A DNA stretch of 47,501 bases from an uncultured Erysipelotrichaceae bacterium (GCA_902797995.1 CADBUX010000005.1:1-47501), one strand, 5' to 3'; shown: positions 15,393-24,768, counted from the stretch's first letter. The notes: generated by a model from the sequence alone, not told the origin. Translations and numbers: made by a program.

Positions 15393-16507
15393 AATTAATA
15401 TTAAAATTAATAATATTTTTATTAAATATAATATATTTAGTACTTAAATTATTGCCTACAAACAGTAAAAAGATTCTAATAATGAGTAGACAATCAAATA
15501 AGAAAAGTCTTGATATAAAACTAATAGAAAGAAGCTTAAGAAAAGATTATAAAGTTGTAACACTATGTAAAACCCTAGAAGGTAGAGAAAACTCTACATT
15601 TTTTACCAAAATATCTTATGGTTTTCATATGTTTAGACAAATGTATCATTTAGCAACTTCAAAAGTTTGTGTTTTAGACACGTATATACCAACAGTAAGT
15701 ATTTTAAAACATAAAAAAAGCTTAAAAATAATCCAAATGTGGCATTCAAATGGAACAATGAAAAAATTTGGTTATTCAGCTCTAGGCAAAAGAGAAGGAA
15801 CCACTGGAAAGTATGCCAAAATATTTAAAATGCATCAAAATTATGATATCATCTTAGCATCAAGCAATGAGTATAAAGACCACTTAATGAAAGGATTTGG
15901 TCTAGAAAATACAGATAATATTTTAGTATACACACTTCCAAGATTTGATTTATTAAAATCAAAAAGTTATGAACAAAGAATAAAGGAGAAAATCTATAAA
16001 AAATACCCTGCATTAAAAGAAAAAGAAAATATAGTATATGCCCCAACATTTAGAAAAGATGAGCAAAAATTCGAAAAGAAATTAAAAGAATTAATAGAAA
16101 CATTTAATTATGAAAAATATAACTTAATTATAAAACTACATCCACTATCAAAAATTAAATTAAATGATGAAAGAGTAATTGTAGACAATAGCTTTAGTAC
16201 ATTTGATATGTTATTTGTTACAGATAAACTAATCAGTGATTATTCATGTATTATCTATGAAGCAGGAGTAAGAAATATACCTCTTTACTTTTATGCTTAT
16301 GATTTATCTTACTATGATTTTATACGTGGTATAGCGCTAGATTATAGCACGCTTCCAGGGTTTACTGAAAGATATGCTAAAGAATTAGTAAAAGATTTAG
16401 ATAAAAAGTATGATATGAAATACTTAAAGGAATTCACAAACAAGTACATTGAAAATACAGAAAACTGTACAGAAAAAATAGTAGATTTGATAAAAGAAAA
16501 TATGTAG
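15389..16507 (+). CDS. CDP-glycerol glycerophosphotransferase family (TagB-like)
   Basis: This 372-residue protein starts with a hydrophobic segment (LILKLIIFLLNIIYLVLKLL), then shows the same family signatures as its upstream neighbour: QMWHSNGTMKKFGY, YTLPRFDLL, YAPTFRKD, LIIKLHPLS and LISDYSCIIYEAGVRNIPLYFY. It is probably a membrane-associated primase or polymerase for a polyol-phosphate polymer. It overlaps the preceding gene by 4 nt, so the two are translationally coupled and likely act together. The presence of two such enzymes fits a TagB-plus-TagF arrangement. Confidence 0.87.
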   Translation: MKLILKLIIFLLNIIYLVLKLLPTNSKKILIMSRQSNKKSLDIKLIERSLRKDYKVVTLCKTLEGRENSTFFTKISYGFHMFRQMYHLATSKVCVLDTYIPTVSILKHKKSLKIIQMWHSNGTMKKFGYSALGKREGTTGKYAKIFKMHQNYDIILASSNEYKDHLMKGFGLENTDNILVYTLPRFDLLKSKSYEQRIKEKIYKKYPALKEKENIVYAPTFRKDEQKFEKKLKELIETFNYEKYNLIIKLHPLSKIKLNDERVIVDNSFSTFDMLFVTDKLISDYSCIIYEAGVRNIPLYFYAYDLSYYDFIRGIALDYSTLPGFTERYAKELVKDLDKKYDMKYLKEFTNKYIENTENCTEKIVDLIKENM

Positions 16508-16524
16508 TAAAGCGGAGGTAAACA

Positions 16525-18249
16525 ATGAGATATAAAGGACACTTTAATAATTCGGGTTGGAGCATTTTTGTACAAAACAATCAGGTATTAAGATTTGATG
16601 GATGTGCTTTAGAATCTTTAGAAATAGAAGACTCAAAGAATAATTATTCCATTGAAGCATTTATAGAGAATAAATGGGAAAAGTCAAGTAAAGTAATTGG
16701 TAACGAAGATGAAGCAAAAGAAATAAAGGGCCTTTCAATTAGTATATCAGGCAAGGACGAAATAGTTTGCTATAGGTTATGCGATAAAGATGGGAACTGG
16801 ACAGATTTTAAATCAAATGGTAAAAGAATAAAATTAAAGGCAGATGATTTTATTACTGGTATTCAAATTTTCGTAAGTAATAAAACTGATGAAGCCAAGC
16901 TAAAAAAAGAAGCCATTGAAAATGAAGATAGAGCAGAAGAAATAAGAAAACGATTATTTTTAAAAGATAATAATCAAATGGTACCAAGATTATGCAAAAA
17001 CTATATGTTAAAAGAAAAAGCCAAAGTAACAGAAATAGAAAATGGATACATTTTACCATTAATAAAACTAGAACGCGAAGGCTTAAGAGATGGTACTTTT
17101 GCGGGTGGTGTTGTAGATACCCAAAAAAAATATGTAACAGGTTCAAGTAGAGGAATAGAAAATTATTCATGTTTAGAATCCTATGATTTTGAAGAATATG
17201 ATGAAGTAGAGGAAGAAGTAGTTTTCGGAGGTATTTATATAAAAAATTTTGGACATTTTCTTGTAGAAAGTATTTCTAGACTTTGGTATTTTGTAGAAAA
17301 TCCAAATGAAACTAGAAAAATAGCAATTTTAATGATACCAGGGCATAAACTATCATCATATGAACTATTTGAATTAATTGGAATAGATACATCAAAAATA
17401 GTAATAATAGAAAAACCTACTAAATTTAAAAAAATAATTATACCAGATGAAACAATGCATCTATGGAAAGGGTATAACGATAAATATTTATCAATTTATC
17501 AAAAAATAGCTAGTAACTCAGGACCATCTAAATATAAAAAAATATATTTAACCAGACATTTATTAAAAAATAATGATGGTATTAATGAAGAACAACTAGT
17601 AAACATCTATAAAAAGAATGGTTATAAAATAGTGGCACCAGAAAAGTATTCACTAAAACAGCAAATTTCTTTTATAAAAGGTGCAGATGAAATAGCTTGT
17701 ACTGAAGGAACTTTATCACATCTTATATTGTTTGCAAAACCTACTTGTAAATTAACAATTCTAAGAAGAGATTACTACAACTATTTATATCCACAGCTTA
17801 TTATAAACGATGTTACAAAAATAGATGTCTGTTATGTAGATGCAACATTTAACTTATTACCTATAAAGCATTCTGGAGGAGTATTCTTATATGGTCCTAC
17901 TATAGAGTTTATAAAATACATGAAGTATAAAAAACTTAAATATAGTGAAAAAGATATAAAATTTAATATAAAAGACTATGCCGGTGATTATATACAGTTA
18001 TGGCTTAAAAAGTATAAACCAAAAAGAAACTTTCAATCAATTGAAGAACTTGAAATGATAGATGTATACGAATGCTTAGATTATGCATACGAAGAGTTTA
18101 AAAAATATCAAAAACAGATGAAATCAATTCAAAAAAACAAAAAGAGAATAAAAAAGATCAAGAAAGTAGTCAAAAAAATAGATATAACTCCAAATAAAGT
18201 ATTATTTAAATTTTGCAAAAAAGTATATAAAAGAATAAAGAAACATTGA
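16525..18249 (+). CDS. GT61-like glycosyltransferase (DUF563 type) with N-terminal beta domain
   Basis: In this 574-residue protein the central region matches the DUF563/GT61 family: GGIYIKNFGHFLVESISRLW, KIYLTRHLL, and the EIACTEGTLSHLILFAKP segment. Residues 1-125 form a separate Trp/Gly-containing beta-rich part (YKGHFNNSGWSIFVQNNQ) resembling clostridial hydrophobic-W repeats, which is a tentative match. The C-terminus is very basic and probably membrane- or polymer-binding. It lies 17 nt after the TagB-like gene behind a GGAGGT box, so it belongs to the same operon and probably adds a sugar to the polymer. Confidence 0.78.
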   Translation: MRYKGHFNNSGWSIFVQNNQVLRFDGCALESLEIEDSKNNYSIEAFIENKWEKSSKVIGNEDEAKEIKGLSISISGKDEIVCYRLCDKDGNWTDFKSNGKRIKLKADDFITGIQIFVSNKTDEAKLKKEAIENEDRAEEIRKRLFLKDNNQMVPRLCKNYMLKEKAKVTEIENGYILPLIKLEREGLRDGTFAGGVVDTQKKYVTGSSRGIENYSCLESYDFEEYDEVEEEVVFGGIYIKNFGHFLVESISRLWYFVENPNETRKIAILMIPGHKLSSYELFELIGIDTSKIVIIEKPTKFKKIIIPDETMHLWKGYNDKYLSIYQKIASNSGPSKYKKIYLTRHLLKNNDGINEEQLVNIYKKNGYKIVAPEKYSLKQQISFIKGADEIACTEGTLSHLILFAKPTCKLTILRRDYYNYLYPQLIINDVTKIDVCYVDATFNLLPIKHSGGVFLYGPTIEFIKYMKYKKLKYSEKDIKFNIKDYAGDYIQLWLKKYKPKRNFQSIEELEMIDVYECLDYAYEEFKKYQKQMKSIQKNKKRIKKIKKVVKKIDITPNKVLFKFCKKVYKRIKKH

Positions 18250-18250
18250 T

Positions 18251-18287
18251 AAAAAAGACCTATAGTGTATCACTATAAGTCTTTTTT
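18251..18287. terminator. Bidirectional terminator
   Basis: AAAAAAGAC-C-TATAGTG pairs with CACTATA-A-GTCTTTTTT across a 3-nt loop. It separates the GT61 gene from the convergent GT-C gene. Confidence 0.87.
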
Positions 18288-20398
18288 GTATATAAGTAGA
18301 TAAATACTTCACCACAAATAGTTATAATTGAAAGAAGAACATAAACTCTTCCAGATAAATATCTTACTTTTTTCAAATTATATACATTCATTTTTAAATT
18401 ACCTTTATAAAAATCATTATCAATAGATAAGTTACCAGAATAGTATTTTATTTGACTATATTCTAAATATTCAAAATTAATTGTATCTTCATCTGTAAAA
18501 TTATTACCACTTGCTTTAATTTCAACTATAAACTTATTAGACCCTTTAATAACACTTGGATTAATTTTTACAATAACAGAGCCATGATTAACATCAGAAG
18601 AACTTTTGGTAGATTCGTTAAGTAAAACCCCATTTTTATTAAATAAACGGATATTATATTTTACATCATCATTATCATTAATCTTCTCAGTTTTAATTAG
18701 TATTCTGTTAAAACTATAATCAGTAGTAAACTCTTGTCTTATTGTTTTATTTTGTTTATTTATGTTTTCAATATATTTATGATTAGAATTATTTGAAACA
18801 TAAATATTATAATCATTTATAAAAAATTTATCTTTAACAAGACTATTATAAAACATAGTCTCAAATAATAAAGTAACGGTTATAATAGTTATAAATATAT
18901 AGTTAATATTTTTTTTAGATTGTTTTTTCAAATATTTGTTAAAAATATCAAGACCAGGGATTGCCATAATAAATAAAAATGGTAAGAAAGGGTAGCTATA
19001 AGCATTTTTTGCTTCCCAAATTAAATAAAATAATATAGCCCCAAATATTAATAATGTGTTATTAAAGTTTTTATCTAATTTATTTCTCTTACTTTGTTCT
19101 ACAAGTGCACATAAGCATAAAGTCAAAGTAACTATTCTAAATGATTGACAATATACTTCAATAGCATCACGTTTTTTTCCATTTACCCAAGAATAATAAT
19201 GAGTATGATGCTTAACTTGATCAGTTCTATAATTATAAGAATTATCACCATTTGACCATGTAACAGGCAGTTTAATTATCAAGTGACGTATTAACCCAGG
19301 TATTTTATATTCGTTTAAAGTTTTATGTATTTCCTTCAAATTAGCTTTTTTCTTTTCTTCTTTAGTAGGAAAACTAGCAGTGAAATCATTATCGGCAGTA
19401 GTAACAGTACCATCACCATGAAGTCCCATCATTATCCAGTGCGTTATAGGAAAACTTTCATCAGTATTATCTACAAATCTTTTATTAAAGTTTCCAATTC
19501 CAATAAAGAAAATACTTGATGTAACTAGTACTATTAAAACATATACAAAAACATCCTTAATTTTAACTTTTCTATTGATTAATAGTAATAAGCAAGAAAC
19601 AGAAACTGAAATAAAAGGAATAACTATTGTAGGTCTTAAATAATATCCAGTTACTAAGCAAATAGAAAAAAGTATTGAATAAATAGTTTTAGAAACAGTA
19701 TTATTACTATCTTTAAATAGTAAAGCTAAATATATTAAAACTATCATAAATGGCAAAGAATAAGTTGGTGTATAAGTCCAGTTAATAAGCAAATAATTAA
19801 GAGGATTAAGCACGCTAAATGCAAATGCTTTAGTAGCAAATATTTCGTCTTTAATATTTCTAGCAAGTAAATAAGTAAATAATATTCCTAGATTTATCAT
19901 AATAGCATTAAAAATAGCAAAACCAGTTGAAAAGTCTATGTTTAATGTCTTAAATACTTTTACCAAATATATAGAAAGCACTAAACAACCATTATTATTA
20001 GAATAATGCTTAAAATAATTATAATCATTAGAAACATGACTTTCTTCTCCTAAGCCAATAGAAATAGCCTGATCATTAACATGAAAAGGATCGGTTTTTT
20101 GAACTGGATTAAAAGATGTAATAATAAATATTTCTCCAATAAATAATAATACTACCAAAAGTATTTTAACTATCTTTAATCTTTTTATATCAGATTTATT
20201 AATGAAATCATTTAAACAATTAAAAAAAAGCATTATTAAAATAGAAGCAAACCAATATATTATATAAGAATTATTAAATTGCTTAATTATATAAAGAGTA
20301 TCATCTGTTTCGAATAAAGCGTCATATAGTATAATCAAAAAAAAGAATATAGTTAACACAATTATCGTTTTTGTAAAAACACCAGTTATCTTTTTCAT
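18260..20398 (-). CDS. GT-C type integral membrane glycosyltransferase
   Basis: The 712-residue protein has about 11-12 hydrophobic segments between residues 10 and 500 and an extracytoplasmic-looking C-terminal beta-rich part closed by a last membrane helix. An early acidic pair of loops (TDPFHVNDQA) and a multi-span layout fit lipid-phosphosugar-dependent GT-C enzymes. It directly follows a GtrB-like gene, which would supply polyprenyl-phosphate sugar. ATG 20425 is in frame, but GGGAGGA lies just before ATG 20398, which also avoids overlap. The likely role is transfer of a sugar to the envelope polymer on the outer face; the family assignment is tentative. Confidence 0.75.
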   Translation of the reverse strand: MKKITGVFTKTIIVLTIFFFLIILYDALFETDDTLYIIKQFNNSYIIYWFASILIMLFFNCLNDFINKSDIKRLKIVKILLVVLLFIGEIFIITSFNPVQKTDPFHVNDQAISIGLGEESHVSNDYNYFKHYSNNNGCLVLSIYLVKVFKTLNIDFSTGFAIFNAIMINLGILFTYLLARNIKDEIFATKAFAFSVLNPLNYLLINWTYTPTYSLPFMIVLIYLALLFKDSNNTVSKTIYSILFSICLVTGYYLRPTIVIPFISVSVSCLLLLINRKVKIKDVFVYVLIVLVTSSIFFIGIGNFNKRFVDNTDESFPITHWIMMGLHGDGTVTTADNDFTASFPTKEEKKKANLKEIHKTLNEYKIPGLIRHLIIKLPVTWSNGDNSYNYRTDQVKHHTHYYSWVNGKKRDAIEVYCQSFRIVTLTLCLCALVEQSKRNKLDKNFNNTLLIFGAILFYLIWEAKNAYSYPFLPFLFIMAIPGLDIFNKYLKKQSKKNINYIFITIITVTLLFETMFYNSLVKDKFFINDYNIYVSNNSNHKYIENINKQNKTIRQEFTTDYSFNRILIKTEKINDNDDVKYNIRLFNKNGVLLNESTKSSSDVNHGSVIVKINPSVIKGSNKFIVEIKASGNNFTDEDTINFEYLEYSQIKYYSGNLSIDNDFYKGNLKMNVYNLKKVRYLSGRVYVLLSIITICGEVFIYLYTKKTYSDTL

Positions 20399-20417
20399 AT
20401 ATTCCTCCCAAAAAACA

Positions 20418-21374
20418 CTAGTCAATTAATTCTTTTTCTACAATATATCTTGGTCTATGCTTGGTTTCATTATATATTTTACCAATATATTCTCCAATAA
20501 TTCCTAAAGAAAGCATTTGAATACCTGATACTAGCCAAATAGAACAAATAATAAAAGTCCAACCAGAAACAGCACGACCTGTTAGTTTAACTATTAACGC
20601 ATATATTAAAACAATAAAACTAAGCATTGACATAATAAATCCAACATTAGTAATCATTTTAAGAGGCTTAACACTAAATGATGAAATACCTTCCCAAGCA
20701 AACTTAAGCATTTCCTTTAAAGGATATTTAGATTCACCTGCAACTCTTTCATTTCGCTCATAGTAGGCAATACCAGTTTTATATCCAATTTGGGGTACTA
20801 TTCCCCTTAAAAAGAGATTTACTTCTTTAAAACTTTCAAGTCCCTCAAGAGCAGTTTTGCTCATTAATCTACAATCTGCATGATTAAATACTATATCTAC
20901 ACCCATAATCTTCATAAATTTATAGAAACCTTCAGCGGTAAACCTTTTAAAGAAGGTATCTTTTTTTCTAGAACTTCTGACACCATACACTATTTCAGCC
21001 CCATTTTTATATTCTTCAAGCATTTTATCAATTACATTTATATCATCCTGTAAATCTGCATCCATACTAATAGTAATATCGGCATACTTTTTGGCAGTCA
21101 TAAGACCTGCAAGTAGTGCATTTTGATGCCCTTTATTTCTAGAAAGTTTAACGCCTCCAAAAATTTTATTATGCTTGTGAGCTTCTTCAATCTTTTCCCA
21201 AGTTTTATCTTTAGAACCATCATTTACATACAAGACTTTACTATCATTTGAAATTAACTTCTTTTTAATTAATTGTTCCATTTTCTTTGTTAATTCTTTT
21301 GTTGTAATATTTAACATTTCTTCTTCGTTATAACAAGGTATAACTAAATATAATATTGGTTCATTCTTTTTCAT
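20418..21374 (-). CDS. GtrB/DPM1-like polyprenyl-phosphate glycosyltransferase (GT2)
   Basis: The 318-residue protein has a GT2 domain (LVIPCYNEEEML, SKVLYVNDGSKDKTW, ISMDADLQDD, and the ERVAGESKYPLKEM region). Two C-terminal membrane helices follow, around residues 230-255 and 265-295. This is the layout of GtrB-type enzymes that make undecaprenyl-phosphate-glucose or a similar donor. The GT-C gene begins 19 nt after its stop, forming a donor-maker plus flippase-independent transferase module. A minus-strand promoter (21427-21455) and a 5' hairpin precede it; GGGGAGA is the ribosome site. Confidence 0.88.
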   Translation of the reverse strand: MKKNEPILYLVIPCYNEEEMLNITTKELTKKMEQLIKKKLISNDSKVLYVNDGSKDKTWEKIEEAHKHNKIFGGVKLSRNKGHQNALLAGLMTAKKYADITISMDADLQDDINVIDKMLEEYKNGAEIVYGVRSSRKKDTFFKRFTAEGFYKFMKIMGVDIVFNHADCRLMSKTALEGLESFKEVNLFLRGIVPQIGYKTGIAYYERNERVAGESKYPLKEMLKFAWEGISSFSVKPLKMITNVGFIMSMLSFIVLIYALIVKLTGRAVSGWTFIICSIWLVSGIQMLSLGIIGEYIGKIYNETKHRPRYIVEKELID

Positions 21375-21400
21375 TTTTATCTCTCCCCAAAACTATAGTT

Positions 21401-21418
21401 AGGTGCACAACAGCACCT
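21401..21418 (-). promoter_or_regulatory. 5' UTR hairpin upstream of the GtrB-like gene
   Basis: On the minus strand AGGTGC and GCACCT flank a 6-nt loop. The repeat begins at about the predicted transcription start and lies 27 nt before the ATG. No T tract follows, so it is not a terminator; it may be an operator or a stability element. Confidence 0.45.
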
Positions 21419-21426
21419 TTAAGCAC

Positions 21427-21455
21427 ATTATAACAAATTACTAAAAAGTAGTCTA
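21427..21455 (-). promoter_or_regulatory. Promoter of the GtrB/GT-C pair
   Basis: On the minus strand TATAAT (21427-21432) is preceded by TGT (extended -10), and TAGACT (21450-21455) lies 17 bp upstream. Confidence 0.6.
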
Positions 21456-21481
21456 CAGCTGAAAAAAAGCAAATAAATAAT

Positions 21482-21510
21482 TTGTATTATTTTTCACGTT
21501 ATGATATACT
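21482..21510 (+). promoter_or_regulatory. Promoter of the cytidylyltransferase gene
   Basis: TTGTAT (21482-21487) and TATACT (21505-21510) are separated by 17 bp, with TG before the -10. AAAGGAGGT follows before the ATG. Confidence 0.7.
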
Positions 21511-21534
21511 CAAATTATCTAAAGGAGGTAATTT

Positions 21535-22290
21535 ATGAAGAATATTGCACTTATTTTTGCTGGAGGAGTAGGTAGCAGAATGGGAGCATCTATTCCCAAA
21601 CAATTTTTAGAGGTTTCTAATAAACCTATTATTATTCATACACTTGAATTATTTGAACTTAATGAAAACATTGATGAAATATACATTGGCTGTATTGAGG
21701 ATTATATTCCATATTTACAACAAATGATAGATAGATTTAATGTTGGAAAAATTGCTAAGATTTATCCTGGTGGTTCAAGTGGACAAGACACAATTTATAG
21801 AGGCCTATGTGCAATTAAAGAAAATAATGATAATGCCGTTGTATTAATTCATGATGGTGTAAGACCACTTGTAACAGAAGAAACAATAAATAATTGTATT
21901 ACTGATGCAGCAAAATATGGCAGTGCAATTACTGTAACACCAGCTTTTGAAACACCTATTATCAGTTTAAACGGTAATTTAGTTGATTCAATGCCAAAAA
22001 GACAGTTTGTTTATACTGCCCAAGCTCCGCAATGTTTTAACTTAAATGACATTATGTTGTGGCATTATAAAGAAAGATTAAAAGGTGATAGTGCTTACGA
22101 AGGAATAGTAGATTCTTGTGGACTTGCTATGGCTAATGGCGTAAGACCACATTTAACTACAGGTAACAGGGGGAATGTCAAGGTAACTACTAATGAAGAT
22201 TATTTAACATTAATTGCAAATAATCTTGCTAATGACTTTGGACAATTTATGGATTTAAGACAAAATAGTCTAGAAAAGAAACGCAAATAG
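21535..22290 (+). CDS. IspD/TarI-family cytidylyltransferase
   Basis: The 251-residue enzyme has the nucleotidyltransferase loop FAGGVGSRMGASIPKQFLEV, then GGSSGQDTIYRGL, VLIHDGVRPLV and the C-terminal NVKVTTNEDYL. It transfers CMP to a sugar- or polyol-phosphate. IspD itself (isoprenoid synthesis) and TarI (CDP-ribitol synthesis) share these motifs. The location among glycerophosphotransferases, an SDR and nucleotide-sugar genes favours a TarI-like role in making a CDP-activated precursor. No TarJ-like alcohol dehydrogenase is seen nearby. It is followed after 10 nt by the acyltransferase remnant. Confidence 0.8.
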   Translation: MKNIALIFAGGVGSRMGASIPKQFLEVSNKPIIIHTLELFELNENIDEIYIGCIEDYIPYLQQMIDRFNVGKIAKIYPGGSSGQDTIYRGLCAIKENNDNAVVLIHDGVRPLVTEETINNCITDAAKYGSAITVTPAFETPIISLNGNLVDSMPKRQFVYTAQAPQCFNLNDIMLWHYKERLKGDSAYEGIVDSCGLAMANGVRPHLTTGNRGNVKVTTNEDYLTLIANNLANDFGQFMDLRQNSLEKKRK

Positions 22291-22300
22291 GGAGTATTTA

Positions 22301-23307
22301 ATGGTTGTAAATAAAAATCATAATAGAGTAATTGGATTCTGGAAGTTTGCTTTTTGTATTCTAATTATTCTTTTACATACAGGTAGTTACAATCATAATG
22401 GAAAGTATTTATTTGAAGCAGGAAGTATTGGAGTAGAGTTTTTCTTTATCGTATCAGGTTACTTATTTTGTAAAAAATGTTTAAAGTATAAAGAAGTTAA
22501 AGATAAAGATATAGCAAGTGAAAATGTAAAACAAATAACTAAAATGATAAGAAAGTTCTTTCCATATTTCTTACTACAATGGATATTAGCTACACCATAT
22601 TTAGTATTTTATGAACATTTTACTTTATCGCAATTTATATATTGCTTGTTCCGTACTATTTTCTTTCCATTTAAAATTCCACATGTAGCAACATATTTTG
22701 GAATAGGTTGGTATATATCAACACTTATAGTCATTTTTTTTACCTATCTATATAATTTAAGGATTTAGGAGATCCATGGCAATTCTCAGTTATTGCCTAT
22801 AAAGGAGTCCTAAGAGGATTCTTTGCTATTAATATTGGTTTCTTAGTATATGTAATTAATGAAAAATTTTCAAAAATCAACTTTTCAAAATTTGGCAAAA
22901 TATGTCTAACATTAATTGAAAACCTAGGTTATTTAAGCATATTCTATATAGTAAATTTAAATAATGCTCATACAAGATTTGACTTTTTTATGATAATAAT
23001 TTTATCAATTTGCATACTAATATCTTTTAGTAATCAGTCACTATCTCATAAAGTGTTTAAGTTTAAAGCAATTGATTATCTTGAAAAGTTAAGTTTACCA
23101 ATGTATTTAAATCAATATTTAATTATGCAATTAATAACTCTTGTATTAACACAAAATAACATAAGTATTAGCTACTATGTTATGGTACTATTAGTTGTTC
23201 CACTGTTAATGTTATTATCATTTATTATAGAACAATTACTATTACCCTTATATTACAAAATAGTAAAATTATTAAAAAAGCTTTTTTTAGAAACAGAGAA
23301 AGCTTAA
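22301..23307 (+). pseudogene. Broken acyltransferase-3 family membrane protein
   Basis: The first 155 residues (FWKFAFCILIILLHTGSYN, GSIGVEFFFIVSGYLFCKK) are the N-terminal half of an acyltransferase-3 protein, which O-acylates envelope sugars. After the T8 run at 22734-22741 all three frames close within about 30 nt. The rest continues in another frame from about 22756 (DPWQFSVIAYKGVLRGFF) through membrane helices to 23307. The total length is somewhat short for the family, so a deletion plus frameshift is likely. The downstream open frame beginning at 22990 is only the C-terminal part. The gene appears recently inactivated. Confidence 0.82.
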
Positions 23308-23379
23308 AAAACATTCTAAATAATTAGATTTAGTTTTATGTTATGATTTATATATAAATAATTTTTATGGAGGTTTTAT

Positions 23380-24471
23380 ATGAAATATACAAAAGTAGTA
23401 AATGAAGATGTAGAAGAAATAATAGAGTACTGCACTCCAGAGTTATTACTTAGTAAGCTAAACAACAAAACATTTTTAATAACTGGAGCATCAGGAATGG
23501 TAGGGTCATACTTTGCATATGTCCTACTAAAATTAAATGAACTTTATAATGCTAATATAAAAGTAAAAGCATTAGTAAGAAATCCCAATAAACTTGATGA
23601 TTATATAAAGACAGGTGAAAACGTTGAAACAATACAAGCTGATGTAACATATCCACTTAGCATCGAGGGCGATGTTAATTATATAGTTCATGCAGCATCA
23701 CCAGCCAGTCCAAAGATAATGGGAGAGCATCCTGTTGAAACTAATTTTGCCAATACATTAGGAACCGCTAATACGTTAATGCTTGCTAGACAAAAAAATG
23801 CAGAAGGCTATCTATTTATTTCATCAAGAGAAATATATGGTGAACCAAATGAAAATCAATCAGTATTTACTGAAGATGGTCCTCTTGGTCAAGTTAATCC
23901 TTTAGTGCCTAGAAATGGTTATGCTGAAGGTAAAAAGGCGGCAGAGAATATGTGCTCTGGCTTTAAAGATGAATATGGACTAAATACAAAAATAGTCCGT
24001 CTAGCGCATACGTATGGTCCGGGGATGTCTATATACGATGGTAGAGTACAAGCCGATTTTTTAAACAATGTGCTTCATGATGAAGACATAGTATTAAAAA
24101 GCGATGGCTCATCTATTAGAACCTATACATATATTGCAGATGCAATTAAAGCTATGTTTTTAGTACTATTAAAGTCAAATGACATTGTCTATAATATTGC
24201 TGATGAATCTTCAAAAACATCAATTAGACAGTTAGCAGAAACTTTAGTTAGCATTGATAAAGAAAAAAATTTAAAATTAATATTTGACATAAAAGATACA
24301 TCAAAAGGTTCAGCAAGCTTTAAAAATGGAATTCTTTCAACAGAAAAAATAAAAAATGAGTTAGGATGGAGTCCAAAGTATTCAATTAAAGATGGCTTCG
24401 CAAGAACAATTGATCATTTAAAAGAGGAATTAGCCCTAGAAAATGTAAATACAAAAAGACTTTCAAAATAA
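23380..24471 (+). CDS. NAD-dependent epimerase/dehydratase (extended SDR)
   Basis: The 363-residue protein is an extended short-chain dehydrogenase acting on a nucleotide sugar: TGASGMVGSYFAYVLLKL nucleotide-binding motif, IVHAASPASP, ISSREIYGEP and catalytic Tyr and Lys in NGYAEGKKAAE. The last third has the sugar-binding features RTYTYIADAIKAM and LGWSPKYSIKDGF. It resembles UDP-glucuronate decarboxylase-type members, but the exact substrate cannot be read. Strong GGAGG, own promoter region and a terminator make it a single unit at the end of the envelope locus. Confidence 0.85.
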   Translation: MKYTKVVNEDVEEIIEYCTPELLLSKLNNKTFLITGASGMVGSYFAYVLLKLNELYNANIKVKALVRNPNKLDDYIKTGENVETIQADVTYPLSIEGDVNYIVHAASPASPKIMGEHPVETNFANTLGTANTLMLARQKNAEGYLFISSREIYGEPNENQSVFTEDGPLGQVNPLVPRNGYAEGKKAAENMCSGFKDEYGLNTKIVRLAHTYGPGMSIYDGRVQADFLNNVLHDEDIVLKSDGSSIRTYTYIADAIKAMFLVLLKSNDIVYNIADESSKTSIRQLAETLVSIDKEKNLKLIFDIKDTSKGSASFKNGILSTEKIKNELGWSPKYSIKDGFARTIDHLKEELALENVNTKRLSK

Positions 24472-24485
24472 AAAATAAGTAAACA

Positions 24486-24518
24486 AAAAAATCAGTTTCG
24501 ATAAGAAATTGATTTTTT
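24486..24518 (+). terminator. Intrinsic terminator
   Basis: AAAAAATCAGTTTC pairs with GAAATTGATTTTTT (one mismatch-type G-U pair) across a 5-nt loop just after the SDR gene. The A/T runs make it usable from both strands. Confidence 0.8.
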
Positions 24519-24555
24519 ATATTTAGTTTAAGTAATACTTAAACAAATTATCCAA

Positions 24556-24630
24556 TGGAGGGCCTAGTCGGATTTGAACCGACGAATCAAGGTTTTGCAG
24601 ACCTACGCCTTACCACTTGGCTATAGACCC
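24556..24630 (-). tRNA. tRNA-Cys (GCA anticodon)
   Basis: The 75-nt minus-strand gene has a 7-bp acceptor stem (GGGTCTA with TAGGCCC), the D-arm TAGCCAAGTGGTAAGGC typical of tRNA-Cys, anticodon GCA (positions 24596-24598), a T-arm with GGTTCAAATCC, and an encoded CCA end. Confidence 0.97.
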
Positions 24631-24641
24631 ATTGCTTATTA

Positions 24642-24670
24642 ATTGTATCATTATATTTTTGGTTAGTCAA
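24642..24670 (-). promoter_or_regulatory. Promoter of tRNA-Cys
   Basis: On the minus strand TTGACT and TACAAT are separated by 17 bp, with the -10 twelve bases before the tRNA 5' end. Confidence 0.75.
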
Positions 24671-24768
24671 TCTATTTAATTATATAATTTAGATTTAATT
24701 TTATACTTTTTCTACTAATTATTTTGTTTTTATGATACAATTAACTAGTAAGAAAGAGGTGTATAAAA

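Noticed and set aside
22990-23307. Separate 105-residue membrane protein
   Set aside because: It is the C-terminal end of the broken acyltransferase; the frame stays open upstream of the ATG to about 22756 and no ribosome site is present.
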